Origin: Dryococelus australis | Lineage: Eukaryota; Arthropoda; Insecta; Phasmatodea; Phasmatidae | Length of the DNA stretch: 64,000 nt | Reading direction: 5' to 3' | Assembly (NCBI GenBank): GCA_029891345.1 | Contig: CM057005.1 | Span: forward strand, 66,721,760 to 66,785,759 | Shown here: positions 24,171-36,944 of the stretch, one piece after another | Layout of the letters: each line of letters opens with the position of its first letter | Position numbering within the stretch: the first letter of the stretch is position 1 | The notes under the pieces: model-generated | Database searches by the model: none | Told to the model about the DNA's origin: nothing | Seen by the model: the letters and a program-made list of their open reading frames with translations, nothing else | Translations under genes and position numbers: made by a program

Positions 24171-26406
24171 GAATAAAAATTAAAACGAATGGGCAACCAG
24201 TCCAATGAAACGACACAGGGATTTCAAGCACACAACTCACGCCGCATATTTATTGTACATCAGCAAACGTAAAAGATAGTGGTGAACATGCAAATACATA
24301 AGTCTATTGTAACATTTATTCAGCTAAAATTTACATGCAGTGGTACTTACTGATTTGTAGGTTTATTTTATTACTTATTTTACTTTATCTGGTCGGGTTT
24401 AGTATTTCGTTGCCATTGTTGCAGACATTCAACTCACAGAAAGAAACTCTTTACACGAGTACAACGTTATGATAAACAGACATGAATGTAAATAATTAAC
24501 TCCTCATAACATCAGTTCATAGTTAAAACGTACAAATTTTGCACATATTTGAAATCAAAACACACCTGGCCTGTGAAACGATTACAATGCAGCCACCACA
24601 CCCTTTCATACAGAACGATCACAACACAGTGCACTCTGCAGTGGAATCACATATTTATCACAACATTGTAACATGCCTAGGAAGATTAAAAACCATGAGT
24701 ACGAAATTGACGCTTCGTTAAGAAACACGCCGTATCATTGACACGTCGCCACATCACTGTCAGTCGTCAGGCCATACAAAAATTCTACATAATTGCCTGC
24801 CATATTGGGACAAGTGGGTGGAAGGCGAAGTTCTAGATTCTCCCTTCCATACCACATCTGCCAACCTGCTGGATTTGTAAGCATCGCATCTAAATAACAT
24901 AGGCATTTAAACAAAAATCTCTTTTCAGCCGTAAATTCCAAATTAAAAAATCATTAAATTTGCTGTAATAAGTACGAAATATGCTACAATGTCAAACATG
25001 TATAATTTTGTCCTGTTTACTAGACATGGGAAATTTCCCGAGTGTGACAGAGAAGGGGGAGACTGATAACCTCCGCCCAGTCAACAGTTTCGTCGGTCGA
25101 AAAAACTACCACCACGTCACTACGGCCTACGTACGTTATTTCGCTCTGTTATTTTTAACTGTAACAATGAAATGTTTCTATCGGAGCTAATAAATATTGA
25201 AATATTTCAATAGCAATATTTAATTTACAAAGAGAATACCAAAAAACAATGTTGAAACAATATTTGAACCGAGAACTATTTCTTACTAGCCATTGCCAAT
25301 ACACCCATGCCCTCACTGGTTATCATTCGTATATAATACGAAATAAACATCACAAGTTATAAAAGATACTAAGAAACGGTTCATTTCTTCAAAAATACAG
25401 TACTTTAGAGTTAATCACAGTATTATGTATTTGTGGAAGGCTTGTTAGTTTATGCTCTGGGTAAAGAATTTGGACTTTAAATGTCAGCACTAATTTAAAG
25501 ATAGAGGTGAGTTTATGGGTAGTTTGGGTTGTGATAGCGAACTGGAACCAATGCAAATACAGCACTATGAAGGACATTTAAAATGTCAGAAAAGGGGGAG
25601 TTAGTTACTTTTTGGTGCCTTACTGGTGTACAAAAAATTTGGGCATAGTGGGTTTCCTCAAGGGAAGAAAATCTAGGGTTACAAGTATCGCTCTGTCGAA
25701 GCCTTACCCTATGAATGACAGGCCATGATGCAGTCTTCTCGCCGGCTGCAGTGGGTGGCGGCTGTCTGTCTAATCCTAATAAGGTGTCTCCATATCTTAG
25801 TAAGACTAGGCGAATTGGGTGTGGTTCAAATTGTAACAGAATTGGAAGCTCAAATAAAAGAGTGGTGTTTTCTGCTTGTGCCACTTTATCTTCCATGTGT
25901 TTGGAATAGCCGTCCAGGGTTGTGGCAATCCAAGACACTTGTGTAATAAGTTGTCGGGATTGACTGTCTCGGACGAAGTAGAAATATTAGAGTGAAATGA
26001 GTCGTAGTCGTAGCATTAAACAGGAAAGCGATATGCATCACATGTATTCATACATACCGGTCCGCAGTCTTTGAATAAAAGAATGCTAATAATGATTAAT
26101 AAATAACAGCAAGTATGCCTAATTGAACGCAGGTGAAGGTAACATAAATTAAATTCCCTAATTCATTAAGGGTGTGTTCACAAGGAAGCTAACTAACTGG
26201 GGTTCATTACTAGAAGGGCAATGAAGAAGTTAGTTTGGCCAGAAACAGATGGGAAGTCATCGTGACCTGTGTCACCTAGAGGTGGTTGAACACGGAGGAA
26301 GGGTGGGTCGACTAAAGCGGTGTTGGCAGGACACACTGGTACTGTGAATTACCCATGACTGCGTGCGACCACCTGCAAACACACGTGACCACCTGCAACT
26401 GCATGT
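24171..26406. other. Unassigned intronic sequence
   Basis: No TIR, coding or repeat signal recognised. A GC-richer stretch at 25650-25940 is open on both strands (141 residues on the minus strand), but the peptides resemble nothing I know. Confidence 0.35.
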
Positions 26407-26680
26407 TACATTAATTACTGGACTGAAGTTAGATCCCATCATATTTTCAGTGCCTGCCATTACATGGAACATGAGAGAGGGAAATGCAAGTGTTCATTGG
26501 CCTCGACATTTGTTTACAAACGTCATTTTCTTCAGTGATAAAACAACTGGGGTGGAAGGATAAATTTTAACAGTGCTACTTTTTAGAACTGTCAATATTT
26601 ACCCCACTTACATTAAATGGACAATAAAACAGGAAATGCTGTCAATTTTAGATAATACTGTGAATGACTACCCCCAGAAT
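26407..26680 (+). repeat. Left arm of a perfect 274-bp inverted repeat
   Basis: Read base by base, this segment equals the reverse complement of 29795-30068 with no mismatch or gap. The flanking bases differ immediately outside both ends (26406/30069 and 26681/29794). Every other repeat pair in the window is visibly diverged, so this pair is recent, gene-converted or an artefact. It partly overlaps open frames at 26363-26563 and 26573-26788, whose products I do not recognise. Confidence 0.9.
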
Positions 26681-27730
26681 GCATTTATCTTTAATGGTTT
26701 TGCTAAAGCATTCTTAGAAAACAGCCAAGTAGTTCATTTTTCTCAGACTGGGTTTACAAATTTTGAAATTTCGCAGGGATTTTCTTAGGAATTATACATA
26801 GCCAATTCCCGTCTGGAAAAATGTAGCTTTTTAACAGTGAAAGAATTATAAGAATCTACCCTGTAGTTTCAGAGAACAGCCGTTACTTATAAACCAACTT
26901 AATTTACCTCATTAAAATATTATTAGTATATATATCAACTTAACCATTAAACCAATTTCGACCAAATTATGCATGCTGAAAGGGTCTACTACAAGCATCA
27001 AGGTGCCAACACACAGCCATATTTGTAAGCCAGTTTATAAGTTACTACAACATGAAGAAATAATGTTCTTATGCAACATGATAAAAAGATAAGCTGATTC
27101 ATACAAAATTTGACAAACAAGTAGTACTGCTGCATGATGTTCTATTATATGTTACAGGATTCTCAGAAGCCATTTTCTATATGGCGGCCACATAGTTAAC
27201 TTAGCTGAGATTGTTATATCGTCAAAATTATGTAATTAACTCAAACATATTTTATCCATAATTTTGTAAAACAGCACCACATTAATGAATAATTATGTAA
27301 TATCTCGGGGAAAAAATGATCAATTCCTACAGAATTGGTCAAACAGTTTGCACTGCAGCAGGTGGTGCTAACTGCTATATTTTAAGTATGTCAGGAGTAT
27401 ATTTCAAAATGGCGACTATAAATATTTTAGCTAAGTATCTGTTATGAACGAACCAATTTCCAACTTGACATTGACACGAGCCGCATATACATCTAATCTA
27501 ATACGATTACGACTCATCGCCAAGAGTACCTCTTCCATCACTACAGACGCGACACGTTGCCTACCCTACAGGCAACAGGTACTTATGAGCATAATCTCTT
27601 CACCTAGAGGATACACAACCCGGCTAAGTCAGTCTCATTGAGCACCTGTCAACTATGTATGCTTGCAGTATCAGTTACAACCATCAAATTTGTATTTACA
27701 GAGCTTCATTTCTCTGCCATGTTGTAAGAG

Positions 27731-28428
27731 ATTTACCACCAATCCCAACAAAATAACCAAGCCCAGCCCCAATAAATTGCAATAAACCTAACACACAGTA
27801 AGTAGCAATACATACAAATATGAGCAGAATAAAAGTCGCGGTAGGGTTATTTGTGTGCATGTTCACTAATATATTTTAAGTTCGGATAACAAAAAATGAG
27901 CGACAAAAAGTTGTGCTTGATATTGTGTCCTCTACGGTGGACTGGTTATTCCTTCGTTATTCAAACTGAGGTCATCCTTTTAAAGAAATAACCCAAAACA
28001 TATCAATAACAAAAAGTTAAATACTATAGTTCATTACCCTGCAGTTACAACAGTGTTATACACAGTCACTGCAAAATATTAGCGCGCATTACATGTAATG
28101 TGCTACGTCGTGGAAAACAAATATGTTAATGTAACATAACCTAAATAATCTTATAGGCCTAAACTGTGAATATTCGTACGAAAGGGTTTTTGAAATAGCC
28201 CTAGGAAAGAATTCTTTGAAAAACTATTAACAGTAAACAACATATCACAGTATTGTTTAGGAAAGTGAACACATGTATACATACAATGGCATGTAAACAT
28301 TGATTTTGACATGCTACGTGGCAGTCACATGGCAATGTTTCTTTACATGTGGCAGAAGGATACGAAACAGGCCTAAGCAGATATTTAGCAAGGCTCCGAG
28401 AAAGTTGTTTCCAGTGTGGTATGGACTG
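27731..28428 (+). repeat. Interspersed repeat R2, copy 2
   Basis: Collinear with 4106-4722 and diverged by point changes plus an inserted segment near 27870-28000. It ends after the GGCAGAAGGATACGAAA landmark and GAGAAAGTTG, as copy 1 does. Confidence 0.75.
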
Positions 28429-29794
28429 TACATAAAATATAAATAGGAAGCATTCTGCGAGCAAACTCTGCCAGAATATTATAACTTAAAATAAACTTTA
28501 GAAAAGCAGATTTACAGCTTAAAAAGAATGGTAATATCACTTAACAATACACTATAATGTTTCTGAGATCACTGCATTAGTTTATTTTAATAACAGAGAA
28601 TTTTAATACTAGGTAACAAACAAATAATATTAAGTAGCAAGTAAAAATTATTGGCTCTACATATCAGTGTTTCTGCTGTACGTTCTGACAATACCTAGTC
28701 TATTTTGTTTGTAAACAAGTTACAGAAACCGTACATAAGGTGCCATTTTGTAGCGCACTAAAATATCTGAAACAAATATTAGCTTACAGTTGGCTTGGAG
28801 CTGTGCTTAGTTTAGTGACCAAGTGCTGCTCGTTTTTTAATTTTCACAGCCACATGTGAATACATAAATTACGTTAGGTGAGTCGGCTGAGATGCTGTTG
28901 TAAATTAAAATTAAATATTTCGCCTCCGAGTATGTCAGAAAACAGCATAACTGACACAGTACAAAACAGACATGCATAGTATTGAAACAAAATTTAAATA
29001 TATCTGCTAATGCCAGAAACCTATCGCCCGAGGCCCGTGGCAGTGAACACTCGAAAGTGAGCTGGCAACGCTGTTCAAAGACATTACGAGTACAGCCCTC
29101 GTAGTTCCGTTGTGTCATGCAAAGCACAGCAGTAAACAGAGATATCTTTATGGCAAACTATATGAAAGCTGCAACCATATTATTGGTGGTGTTTAATTGC
29201 ATAGCTTAGTGTTCGTTAACAGCTACACAGATAAATAACTTGTAAGCTGTTATGTTTTCAAGAAACATAGTAGAATGCCATTAGGTCAATTTCTAACTTT
29301 ACAAAAATTAACATACGAAAACTCATTGGAATAATGTAGTCTTCGGCAGATTGAGAATATGGTCTAAATAAGGCCAGTGGTTTGTCAGCGATAATGCAAT
29401 TTAGTAGAATGCTTTTACGCAACATAACCTATTGAGTTATGTTTCGGCTTTTGTAGTTTCTATTGTTTCAAAAATTAGTTTTGTGGGCACGTTAATAAGC
29501 AAATTCGCATATTTACGATCTAAGTTGACTGTATTATAAGGGAAATTACGCACTTGATATGTTAAATATGGGAAATTTTAACATGGCCTTAATAACAAAA
29601 CTGATCGGACCAAACAAACCAAACGTTCCTTCAGCTAGGGAAACATCTTTCCTGGGAACATCTTAAAAATATTTTACAGTATTTAGTTTTTCTAGGATCA
29701 TTCCTTTGTATTACCTATTTCAATTATTCCAAATCAGAGTCTCCACAATCTGGTCCACGGATCGGCTTTCATTTGATAATACATGGCGTTACAA
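28429..29794. other. Unassigned sequence between the inverted-repeat arms
   Basis: AT-rich. A minus-strand open frame of 96 residues (28837-29127) shows no domain. Nothing suggesting a transposase. Confidence 0.4.
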
Positions 29795-30068
29795 ATTCTG
29801 GGGGTAGTCATTCACAGTATTATCTAAAATTGACAGCATTTCCTGTTTTATTGTCCATTTAATGTAAGTGGGGTAAATATTGACAGTTCTAAAAAGTAGC
29901 ACTGTTAAAATTTATCCTTCCACCCCAGTTGTTTTATCACTGAAGAAAATGACGTTTGTAAACAAATGTCGAGGCCAATGAACACTTGCATTTCCCTCTC
30001 TCATGTTCCATGTAATGGCAGGCACTGAAAATATGATGGGATCTAACTTCAGTCCAGTAATTAATGTA
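29795..30068 (-). repeat. Right arm of a perfect 274-bp inverted repeat
   Basis: Reverse complement of 26407-26680. The arms enclose 3,114 bp that includes the R2 repeat copy at 27731-28428 and no recognised gene. No target-site duplication is visible next to the arms, which argues against a simple TIR transposon. Confidence 0.9.
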
Positions 30069-30182
30069 GGATATAACAGCTAGGTTGGCATTCAAACTTG
30101 TTTTAACTTTGTGACGACAGAGTTAAATCTGTTGAGGTGTGTTTATTTAGAGGGAAAAAGGAAACTTTGAAGAAAAAATAAA

Positions 30183-30204
30183 GGGGGGGGGGGGGGGGGG
30201 GGGG
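30183..30204. repeat. Poly-G tract (22 G)
   Basis: Uninterrupted run of about 22 G, preceded by a purine-rich stretch. Homopolymers of this kind are mutation-prone and can form quadruplexes; the exact length may be a sequencing estimate. Confidence 0.9.
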
Positions 30205-32055
30205 AAGTTTTACATCTTTCGTAAGATTACATTTTGATGTTCTTACGTGTGTGGCATCCACGTTTGTTCGTCACTAGCATTAAATAATTTATTTGCAGAA
30301 TCATTCTGGAAAATCAACACTGCACACTTTTCCGATACAAACAAACTTAGATATGTAAATTATATTCGTATCACTTCAGCGTAGAAGGCGGTAAAAAAAA
30401 TGGCGGAAGGGACGGTACCTAAAACCAACTATGCTTGAAAAACCCACATAAATTAATAATTAACTACAGATTAAATAGACTGACAACACCATCAAGATAT
30501 TAATATAGTAAACACGATGAGAAAAAAGCACGCGCCAACGGCCGTACACCGGGCTGGAAACAGGAAACTTAAACATGGCTAGCCATTGACTGGAAACTTT
30601 TACTGTTCGCACATGTCGACATACTCTGTCAAAAATGGTAAATATGGTATTTTAAAGTCCAATCACTAATAACCAAGAAAATTCAATATTGCTTTAAAAA
30701 CCATGTAAGTATTTTTACAACTTTTAGTTCTGAGTACTATTTTCTTCCAATGTCATCATAAAAATAGCCAACTTAACACTGATCCTGCAGCAGTTCATCA
30801 GCTGATACAATACTGTATGAACAACAGCATAACTGTATACACAGTGTAGGTTGGTCACACTGTCATTTTAACCCCACGTATATGAAATGGACAATATCAG
30901 GTCTAGCTCCTAAACTCAAGTGTTACAAATCTAAAAAATAACCCAAACTTTGTCATAGTTAAACCATATACCTCGCAAAATACTTAATGGCTATGTGCTC
31001 ATTTCTTCGTACACACTTGGTAGCTAATGTATAAACTGATGCCTTGTAAACACGGTGCTTCACAAGGTTTGAACATGATGTGGTTTCTTTTAAGACAGTC
31101 CCAAGATGAAGCGATCTTACACACATCAATTGTCAGTGTTGGCAGATAACTTGTAAGTTACACACTGCCTGGTTATTGTCTATGTTGACAAATGTCTGAT
31201 CGCAAGTTCAATAAAGATTGTTGTACTACAAAACAAAACCGCGTAATGGCCTTTTAAAGTACACATAATTTGTTAATTACTTCTTTAATTGTTTACTTGG
31301 CACAGCATGCCTAAATGTGGAAAGAATAAAATGAGAGATTTTAAATTTCTTCTATACGTCAACAATAAGACAGATTTGGCTGACATTGCTACAGACAGTG
31401 ATATATGTTTGCAGCACCAAGGTAGACTTATTAAAATAAATTTTCGATAGATTGAAATTTTATACATCCTTAATTGTAGATCACCTGTATACCACCTTTG
31501 GTGAAAACTAGTTAACAATTCTTAACACAGCTCACTTCTTTAGATATCCCTAACATCCGAAGTGTCATATCAAATATGTTAGTAATGATTCAAATTAATG
31601 GACTTGACAGTTACTACTCTTCTACTACGGTACAAGTTTGCTTCATATGTGTAAAATTATTCAGTGTATAGAATCACAAAATGAAGTCTTGGAAATAAGT
31701 GATCTAATATTCTGCAACACAACTGTAGATAACGTACTGTAACGCTACTTTTATACAAAAGTTGGTGGGAATGTTGAAGTACTTTCTGAGAATTATATAA
31801 GTGAACTAACACCATATCACATTTTAATAGATGGTTCCTGAATAAGACATTACTGAAGATTTTTTTTAAAAACCCATAAGTAATTTTGAAATTAACATTT
31901 AGGAATAAGCTAGATGAATAATAAAAAATAAATTGTGCCTGTAACAGCAGTTATCGTGTTTAGTGATGTTAGTGCAATAATTCCAAAAGGACCACGGGAA
32001 AAAAAATTCAGGAAAACCACCTCAAGGGTAGGTTTACGTTAGCTTCCTCCACACT
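30205..32055. other. Unassigned intronic sequence
   Basis: AT-rich, no recognised genes or repeats. Confidence 0.4.
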
Positions 32056-32553
32056 TTACGACGGGCGACTTCCGTGACCAGGATTGCTAGATGTCTTCGA
32101 AACACAAAACTTTGGGTTTGAACGTAGTGAATGTGTGTACCATTCCAAGAAGAGTTCATTCATGACGCTTGGTAGAATTTCCTTAAAATTTTGCAACTGC
32201 GATGCTATAAAAACATTTGTGTGAACGAGGTACTGTAGCTTGTTGCTGTAAGAAGCAAAACAAAAACTCTTAGACATACTGGAATCAAGGATATGCTGTA
32301 TAAAATGTGTGTAGTCCACCATAATTTTACAATGTATAGTTGTATAGTATAAGTGATACACATGAACCCTTTCGGCGATTCCCAAAAACTGGCAGAGATT
32401 GGAAACTGGATGGTATAGGTTATTGCAGGTCCAGATATATATTAAAAAAACCAGTCTAGTTGCCTGGCGAGCAGTATAGCGACCTTGCGTGCTCCCTCCG
32501 GATGCTGACAATTTTGGAAGGGGAGGAATAGATACTTCCACTCCTACAGTCAC
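32056..32553 (-). CDS. Longest open frame in the window (165 residues), unrecognised
   Basis: The frame is open for 498 bp without any recognised domain. The N-terminus (MTVGVEVSIPPLPKLSASGG) comes from a GC-richer stretch at about 32450-32560, and the rest is composition-typical of AT-rich DNA. There is no splice context or repeat partner supporting it. It is most likely a chance frame inside intron 2, perhaps covering part of an old repeat; a small nested gene cannot be excluded. Confidence 0.15.
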   Translation of the reverse strand: MTVGVEVSIPPLPKLSASGGSTQGRYTARQATRLVFLIYIWTCNNLYHPVSNLCQFLGIAERVHVYHLYYTTIHCKIMVDYTHFIQHILDSSMSKSFCFASYSNKLQYLVHTNVFIASQLQNFKEILPSVMNELFLEWYTHSLRSNPKFCVSKTSSNPGHGSRPS

Positions 32554-32989
32554 TAAGTGTTCCCCACCTCAGTCTTGCCAGCTCTGAACCAAATGCAAAA
32601 ATGATAATCTTTCCTCTCATTCTAGACACCGACTAACAGCCAGCCACAGCTAGCCCATGACAGCCCTCCCCGCTGAAGGTACACATGGTGGTGAGCACAT
32701 GACTAATCACTACTACAGGTCACAGACTTGCAGCAAAATTATTGCCAGTTGTTTTAGCGTGAAAGTATTTGTGAAAGTGTTATATGTATTATTCTAAGAG
32801 TTTATTTTTGCATGTAACTGCATTTGAAATTCAAAATGTGTGCAACACTGGAGATATAATGATTGCATGTGAGAATGCCCTCAAAAGAAAATTACAATAT
32901 TAACAGAGAATTTAAATTTAAATTGTGCACTTAAAAATGTCAAATAGTAGTTCTCTTGGTGCCATTTCAATTTGCTATACTAATATTTA

Positions 32990-33960
32990 CTCAGCAAGCA
33001 TAGCGACTTCTGCTTGCGTGAACCCCACAGGCAGCCATGACCGGTAGCTGCGACCCATGCCTCGGGGCAGTCGTCCTAGGAGTGCTGGCGAGGTAATACA
33101 CTGTCACGTACGCATTTAACTTTCTTGCACCGATGTCGGTCTCAATAGTTTCACTTAGCTTACCGGTTAACCTTTGCCTTAAGTATGTTTTGTCAGACGC
33201 CCCAGCTATTACTATCCGCTTAACTTAATAATTTACAGTCTTTAAAACTTTTGGAAGATATAATCGAGAGGAGAGTGTTGTACCGGAGAAGGCACGAGGC
33301 CCACAACAACTTGTGTATCAGATGCCATCAGCCCGTATGCAGGGCTCTTTTAGGCAATTTCTGTTTTATTGTGACATGTAACATTAAGGACAATATACTG
33401 TGTAATTTTGAAGGATTTCTAATATGTTTTACGGCCACATTGTATTCACATCTTGTGCACCATAATTTATACCTGGGATCTATGTAATTTCAAACGAGGG
33501 ATCCATGTATATTCTGTGTTTTTGCGGCCGTTAGTTCTGGGCTACGTGGTTCACCACGATCCCTATCCAGCGGCACCCACGCCATCTTAAGAGTGAAGTC
33601 ATGCCTTGTGTATTATCAATCTCAATGACATGCCCTACCTCAACCTTTTTATTTTGTGTTCCCGTACGTCATTGTTTCGCACTAGCCCTCTATGTGCTTG
33701 ACAGTTGCCACCCAACACATGGTTCGGGGACGAGTAGACGTTAGCTGCAGAGGGATACGTAGCGTTCATTTCATACTCAAGTGTCCTGACCTTGAGTACA
33801 GCGTGCAGTCCACACCAGCAGCTGTAGACGCCTTACTACATAGGGGCAAGGTTTTCATACACCGCGGAGGATCATCCAGTAAGAGACATCACTGAGTCTC
33901 AAAGCGCGGTGTGCAGGAACCACCGCTGGTGCCCATCAACCAGCAGATAAAGTTTTGTAT
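32990..33960. other. GC-rich patch, origin unknown
   Basis: Markedly GC- and CpG-richer than its neighbours. Open frames at 33251-33487 and 33692-33895 have no known domain. It could be a decayed mobile element; no terminal repeats were defined. A pogo-like fragment follows at about 34055. Confidence 0.3.
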
Positions 33961-34054
33961 TCGTTGTCGGCATCACAACTCATTAGTGTGTGCAGAACGT
34001 TCAATATTTGGCCTGTATCCTGCATAATATTTGTCAGGATGAGAAAGATTTGGG

Positions 34055-34350
34055 TTGGCTTGCATTCTGTGTCAGATTACAATCAATTATTAACATGCTG
34101 TATTTTGCGATGTTATCTTCTTTTTAACTTTTAAAGAGTTATGGTTAGCTGTGTAAATGTATTATAGACATTAATACTAACACAGTAATATTTTTTTTAA
34201 ACTTCAATATTTGGTTATAGATAAAGTACATCTCTCATACTCAATATGAAGTCTAATAAGGTCAGAAGTTGTCTTATTGATGTACATTGCAGAACCCTCA
34301 TCTACTGAAATTCGGGATGAATGGAAATTTTTTGAGTCCCCTGAAAAACT
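34055..34350 (+). mobile_element. Truncated copy of the pogo-like element at 46393-47496
   Basis: Aligns with the right part of that element: TCAGATTACAATCAATTAT, TTTTTTTTAA, GGTCAGAAGTTGT(C/A)TT(A)TTGAT, CATCTACTGAAATtC and the ATTTTTTGnnGTCC stretch near the end. The terminal repeat itself is lost or unrecognisable. Confidence 0.55.
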
Positions 34351-34766
34351 GTAAATAAGGCGTTCACTTATAAACCATTCATGGTTACTTCACCCTTTTA
34401 TAAAGCCCTGCTAAAATGCTACTTCCAGAAAATTCATCTGCCTCGTGCAAACTAAGCTTAACTAAGTCTGGAAAATTAGACAAAAGGACAATGCAACAAA
34501 TTCGTGCACACTCAGTTGTAACCGTATTTTGTACAAGAACTAGGTATTTCTCACTAGGCTCTACCAACACTGTGTTTTCTACCCGTTTTTTATTCAAATT
34601 ATTTAAAACTAAAGCATTATAATTCATTGATAAAATTAGTAACATTACAATTTAACAGGAAAAAAGACAACTTTCATACACACAAGTACAAAATGCTTGT
34701 GATATATGGCATACGTTGTAAATAACTAAACAAATCGTACATGGGGAGATTTTTATAAGGTAGGAC

Positions 34767-34826
34767 TAAAAAAGGGTGAAGAAACCACAAATGGATTATA
34801 AAAGGTGAAGAAACCACAAATAAGAC
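34767..34826 (+). repeat. 30-bp tandem duplication
   Basis: AAGGGTGAAGAAACCACAAA and its near-identical following copy (AAAGGTGAAGAAACCACAAA) form two head-to-tail units of about 30 bp. Confidence 0.8.
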
Positions 34827-35516
34827 TATACTTAGAAAGTGCATGAATACAATATGACTGTCCATAGCCAAGTTAATTCTACATATGGCGGAAGGGTACA
34901 AAATGAAAAGTAAAAGTAAATCCTTGCAGGGCTTTCAAAAGTGCTCAATTAACCTATATCTATATTCATATTTACTCACCTTTGTAAGTTGGCTTGCACA
35001 CAAATTCAACAACATCTTATAGAAAACAGAGAAAATGCTCACTACACACTTTAAAGTGAACTGCAGTCTTAAATAAAATTAACAGAAAAATTTAGACAGA
35101 TAATGCAACACAAGCCAAGTTGCCATTCTTCAAAAGCCAAAAAGCAATAGCGTAAATTTTAACATGGGTAAGCATGCAAATAATATCAGATGTTTATCAT
35201 TTCTTCATACAAGAAATCACAACTACAAAAGGAAAAAGAACATTAAAAATGTCAATAATGCTAATTTCACCAATTTATGGAAATTTTACTAAAACACTTG
35301 CAGCACTAGCATTGTTATAAATGGAATCACTATTACTAAAAATTTCAAACTACCTCCAGTGAATCTATGACCTCTCCTCCGCTGGATACCAAATTTGAGA
35401 TTTGAAGACATAAAGATACTGTAAACCCTTGGTTATATAGACTACATATAGTGGGGACGGTTGTCCTTTGCTGCCAATCATTTTACTGCTGAGTGAAATG
35501 CATAGACAGTAGAACT

Positions 35517-36939
35517 CTTTTAAGACATTTGTCAAAGTACTGGATGCTAAAAAACTCCTTAGAAGGGTAAACACTTCTTAAGAGGGAAAAAAGAGAACGA
35601 TATTTTAAATTTTAACATAATTGCAGAACCTACAAAAAAAATTAATACACAATTACTTATAATCTAAGCATCTTGTGCAGGCCCTATTGATTTAAACATC
35701 ACACCTCTACTGTGTTTTCATTATTGCACTATAACTATTATCTTATATACAAAATACTACTTTCAAAGAGGCCTAAAGGCACATATGCTAAAATAACTAA
35801 CCCCATCATGACTTACTCCAACGAAACAATAAATATAGAATAATGACTGTGTTAAAAATTATATTTGAGCTAGAAAAGAAGAATTGCTTTATACTTTCGA
35901 CACATAAAAATACTTGCTTCAATTTTAATAGGAAAATACCTTATAATATTTTCAAATTATAAAATGAATTGGACTTATGATAAAACAAAAATTAACTAAA
36001 ATATGCTTCAAATATTGCCTTAATGTTTTCGGTTCACTGCTATTTTCTTCATAATTCCATCACTTCTATTAACGAACTCAAATTTTTCATTCCATTTTTG
36101 GTAGTAAAATGTGAGCACAACACAATTGAAAACACAATATATTCCGAGTGAAAAAAATCATAATTTGCTGACGTGCTACGAATCGTTTTAACCAAGCCCA
36201 TGTTTTTAAACAACACTAACATTCTAAATAATAAAATTATTACTAAATGATACGTGCTTCCTAACACTTTTTTTTAAATATTAAAACAACTGCCAATATA
36301 AACAAGGGCACGTGCCAATGAATGATAGCCAGCGGCATATACGCCTACATCACAGTTTCCCCACTTGTTCTAAATATTATCCAAATGTTTTAATGCATAC
36401 ATGCTTAACTGTGAAAAATGTCCGTTGAATAACTGATAGTAATGTAAGATACCAAACCCCTGTAAGACTACAGCATGTGTTAGCTTTCTACAGATTTTGC
36501 TTGCAGCATTCTGTTCAGGTTTTACAAGAGGGCCATTATAATAATGGGGCACTGGTATTTAGTTAGAATAGTGACACTGAATCAATACGAACGTGAGCAG
36601 ATGATTGGTTGACATACGTGGCACATTCTGCAGCGCGCAGTTTAGGTCTCGTTAAAAAATATTTTCCTTGGACCCTGTGGAGCGTGCAGCTGAGTTTCAT
36701 TATTGCTAGAAGTTTATAAGTTAGTTGCGATGTAGTTTAACACTTTGCATTGGGAAATTATATATTTTAATGTTTTTCATATAAATGTCCATTAGTTTAT
36801 TAATCAAATGTTATATGCAGATATTCTTTCAACAAAAACCTTGAAATGGGATTTATTAAGAGATCTAGGGAATAAATAACATCACCCTATTAGGCGGGAA
36901 AAACCTATTATGCAGAAACATCTTAAGCGAGTTTTACTG
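35517..36939. mobile_element. pogo/Tigger-like TIR element, 1.4 kb
   Basis: The left end reads CAGTAGAACTCTTTTAAGAC and the right end, inward, CAGTAAAACTCGCTTAAGAT. Similarity continues inward for about 55 bp with drift. TA follows the right end (36940-36941); the left flank has TA two bases away. The interior has no recognisable transposase, so this looks like a non-autonomous or decayed copy. Confidence 0.6.
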
Positions 36940-36944
36940 TAGTT

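Noticed and set aside
25513-25946. 141-residue minus-strand frame and two overlapping plus-strand frames
   Set aside because: All three frames are open because the stretch is stop-poor and GC-richer; none gives a recognisable protein.
26407-30068. A Polinton-like or other large TIR element as the explanation of the 274-bp inverted arms
   Set aside because: The 3.1-kb interior shows no polymerase, integrase, protease or capsid-like coding stretches, and there is no target duplication.
35411-35450. Another pogo-like end at ACTGTAAACCCTTGGTTATATA
   Set aside because: No partner end or TA-flanked CAGT orientation could be found; the resemblance is to the motif style only.
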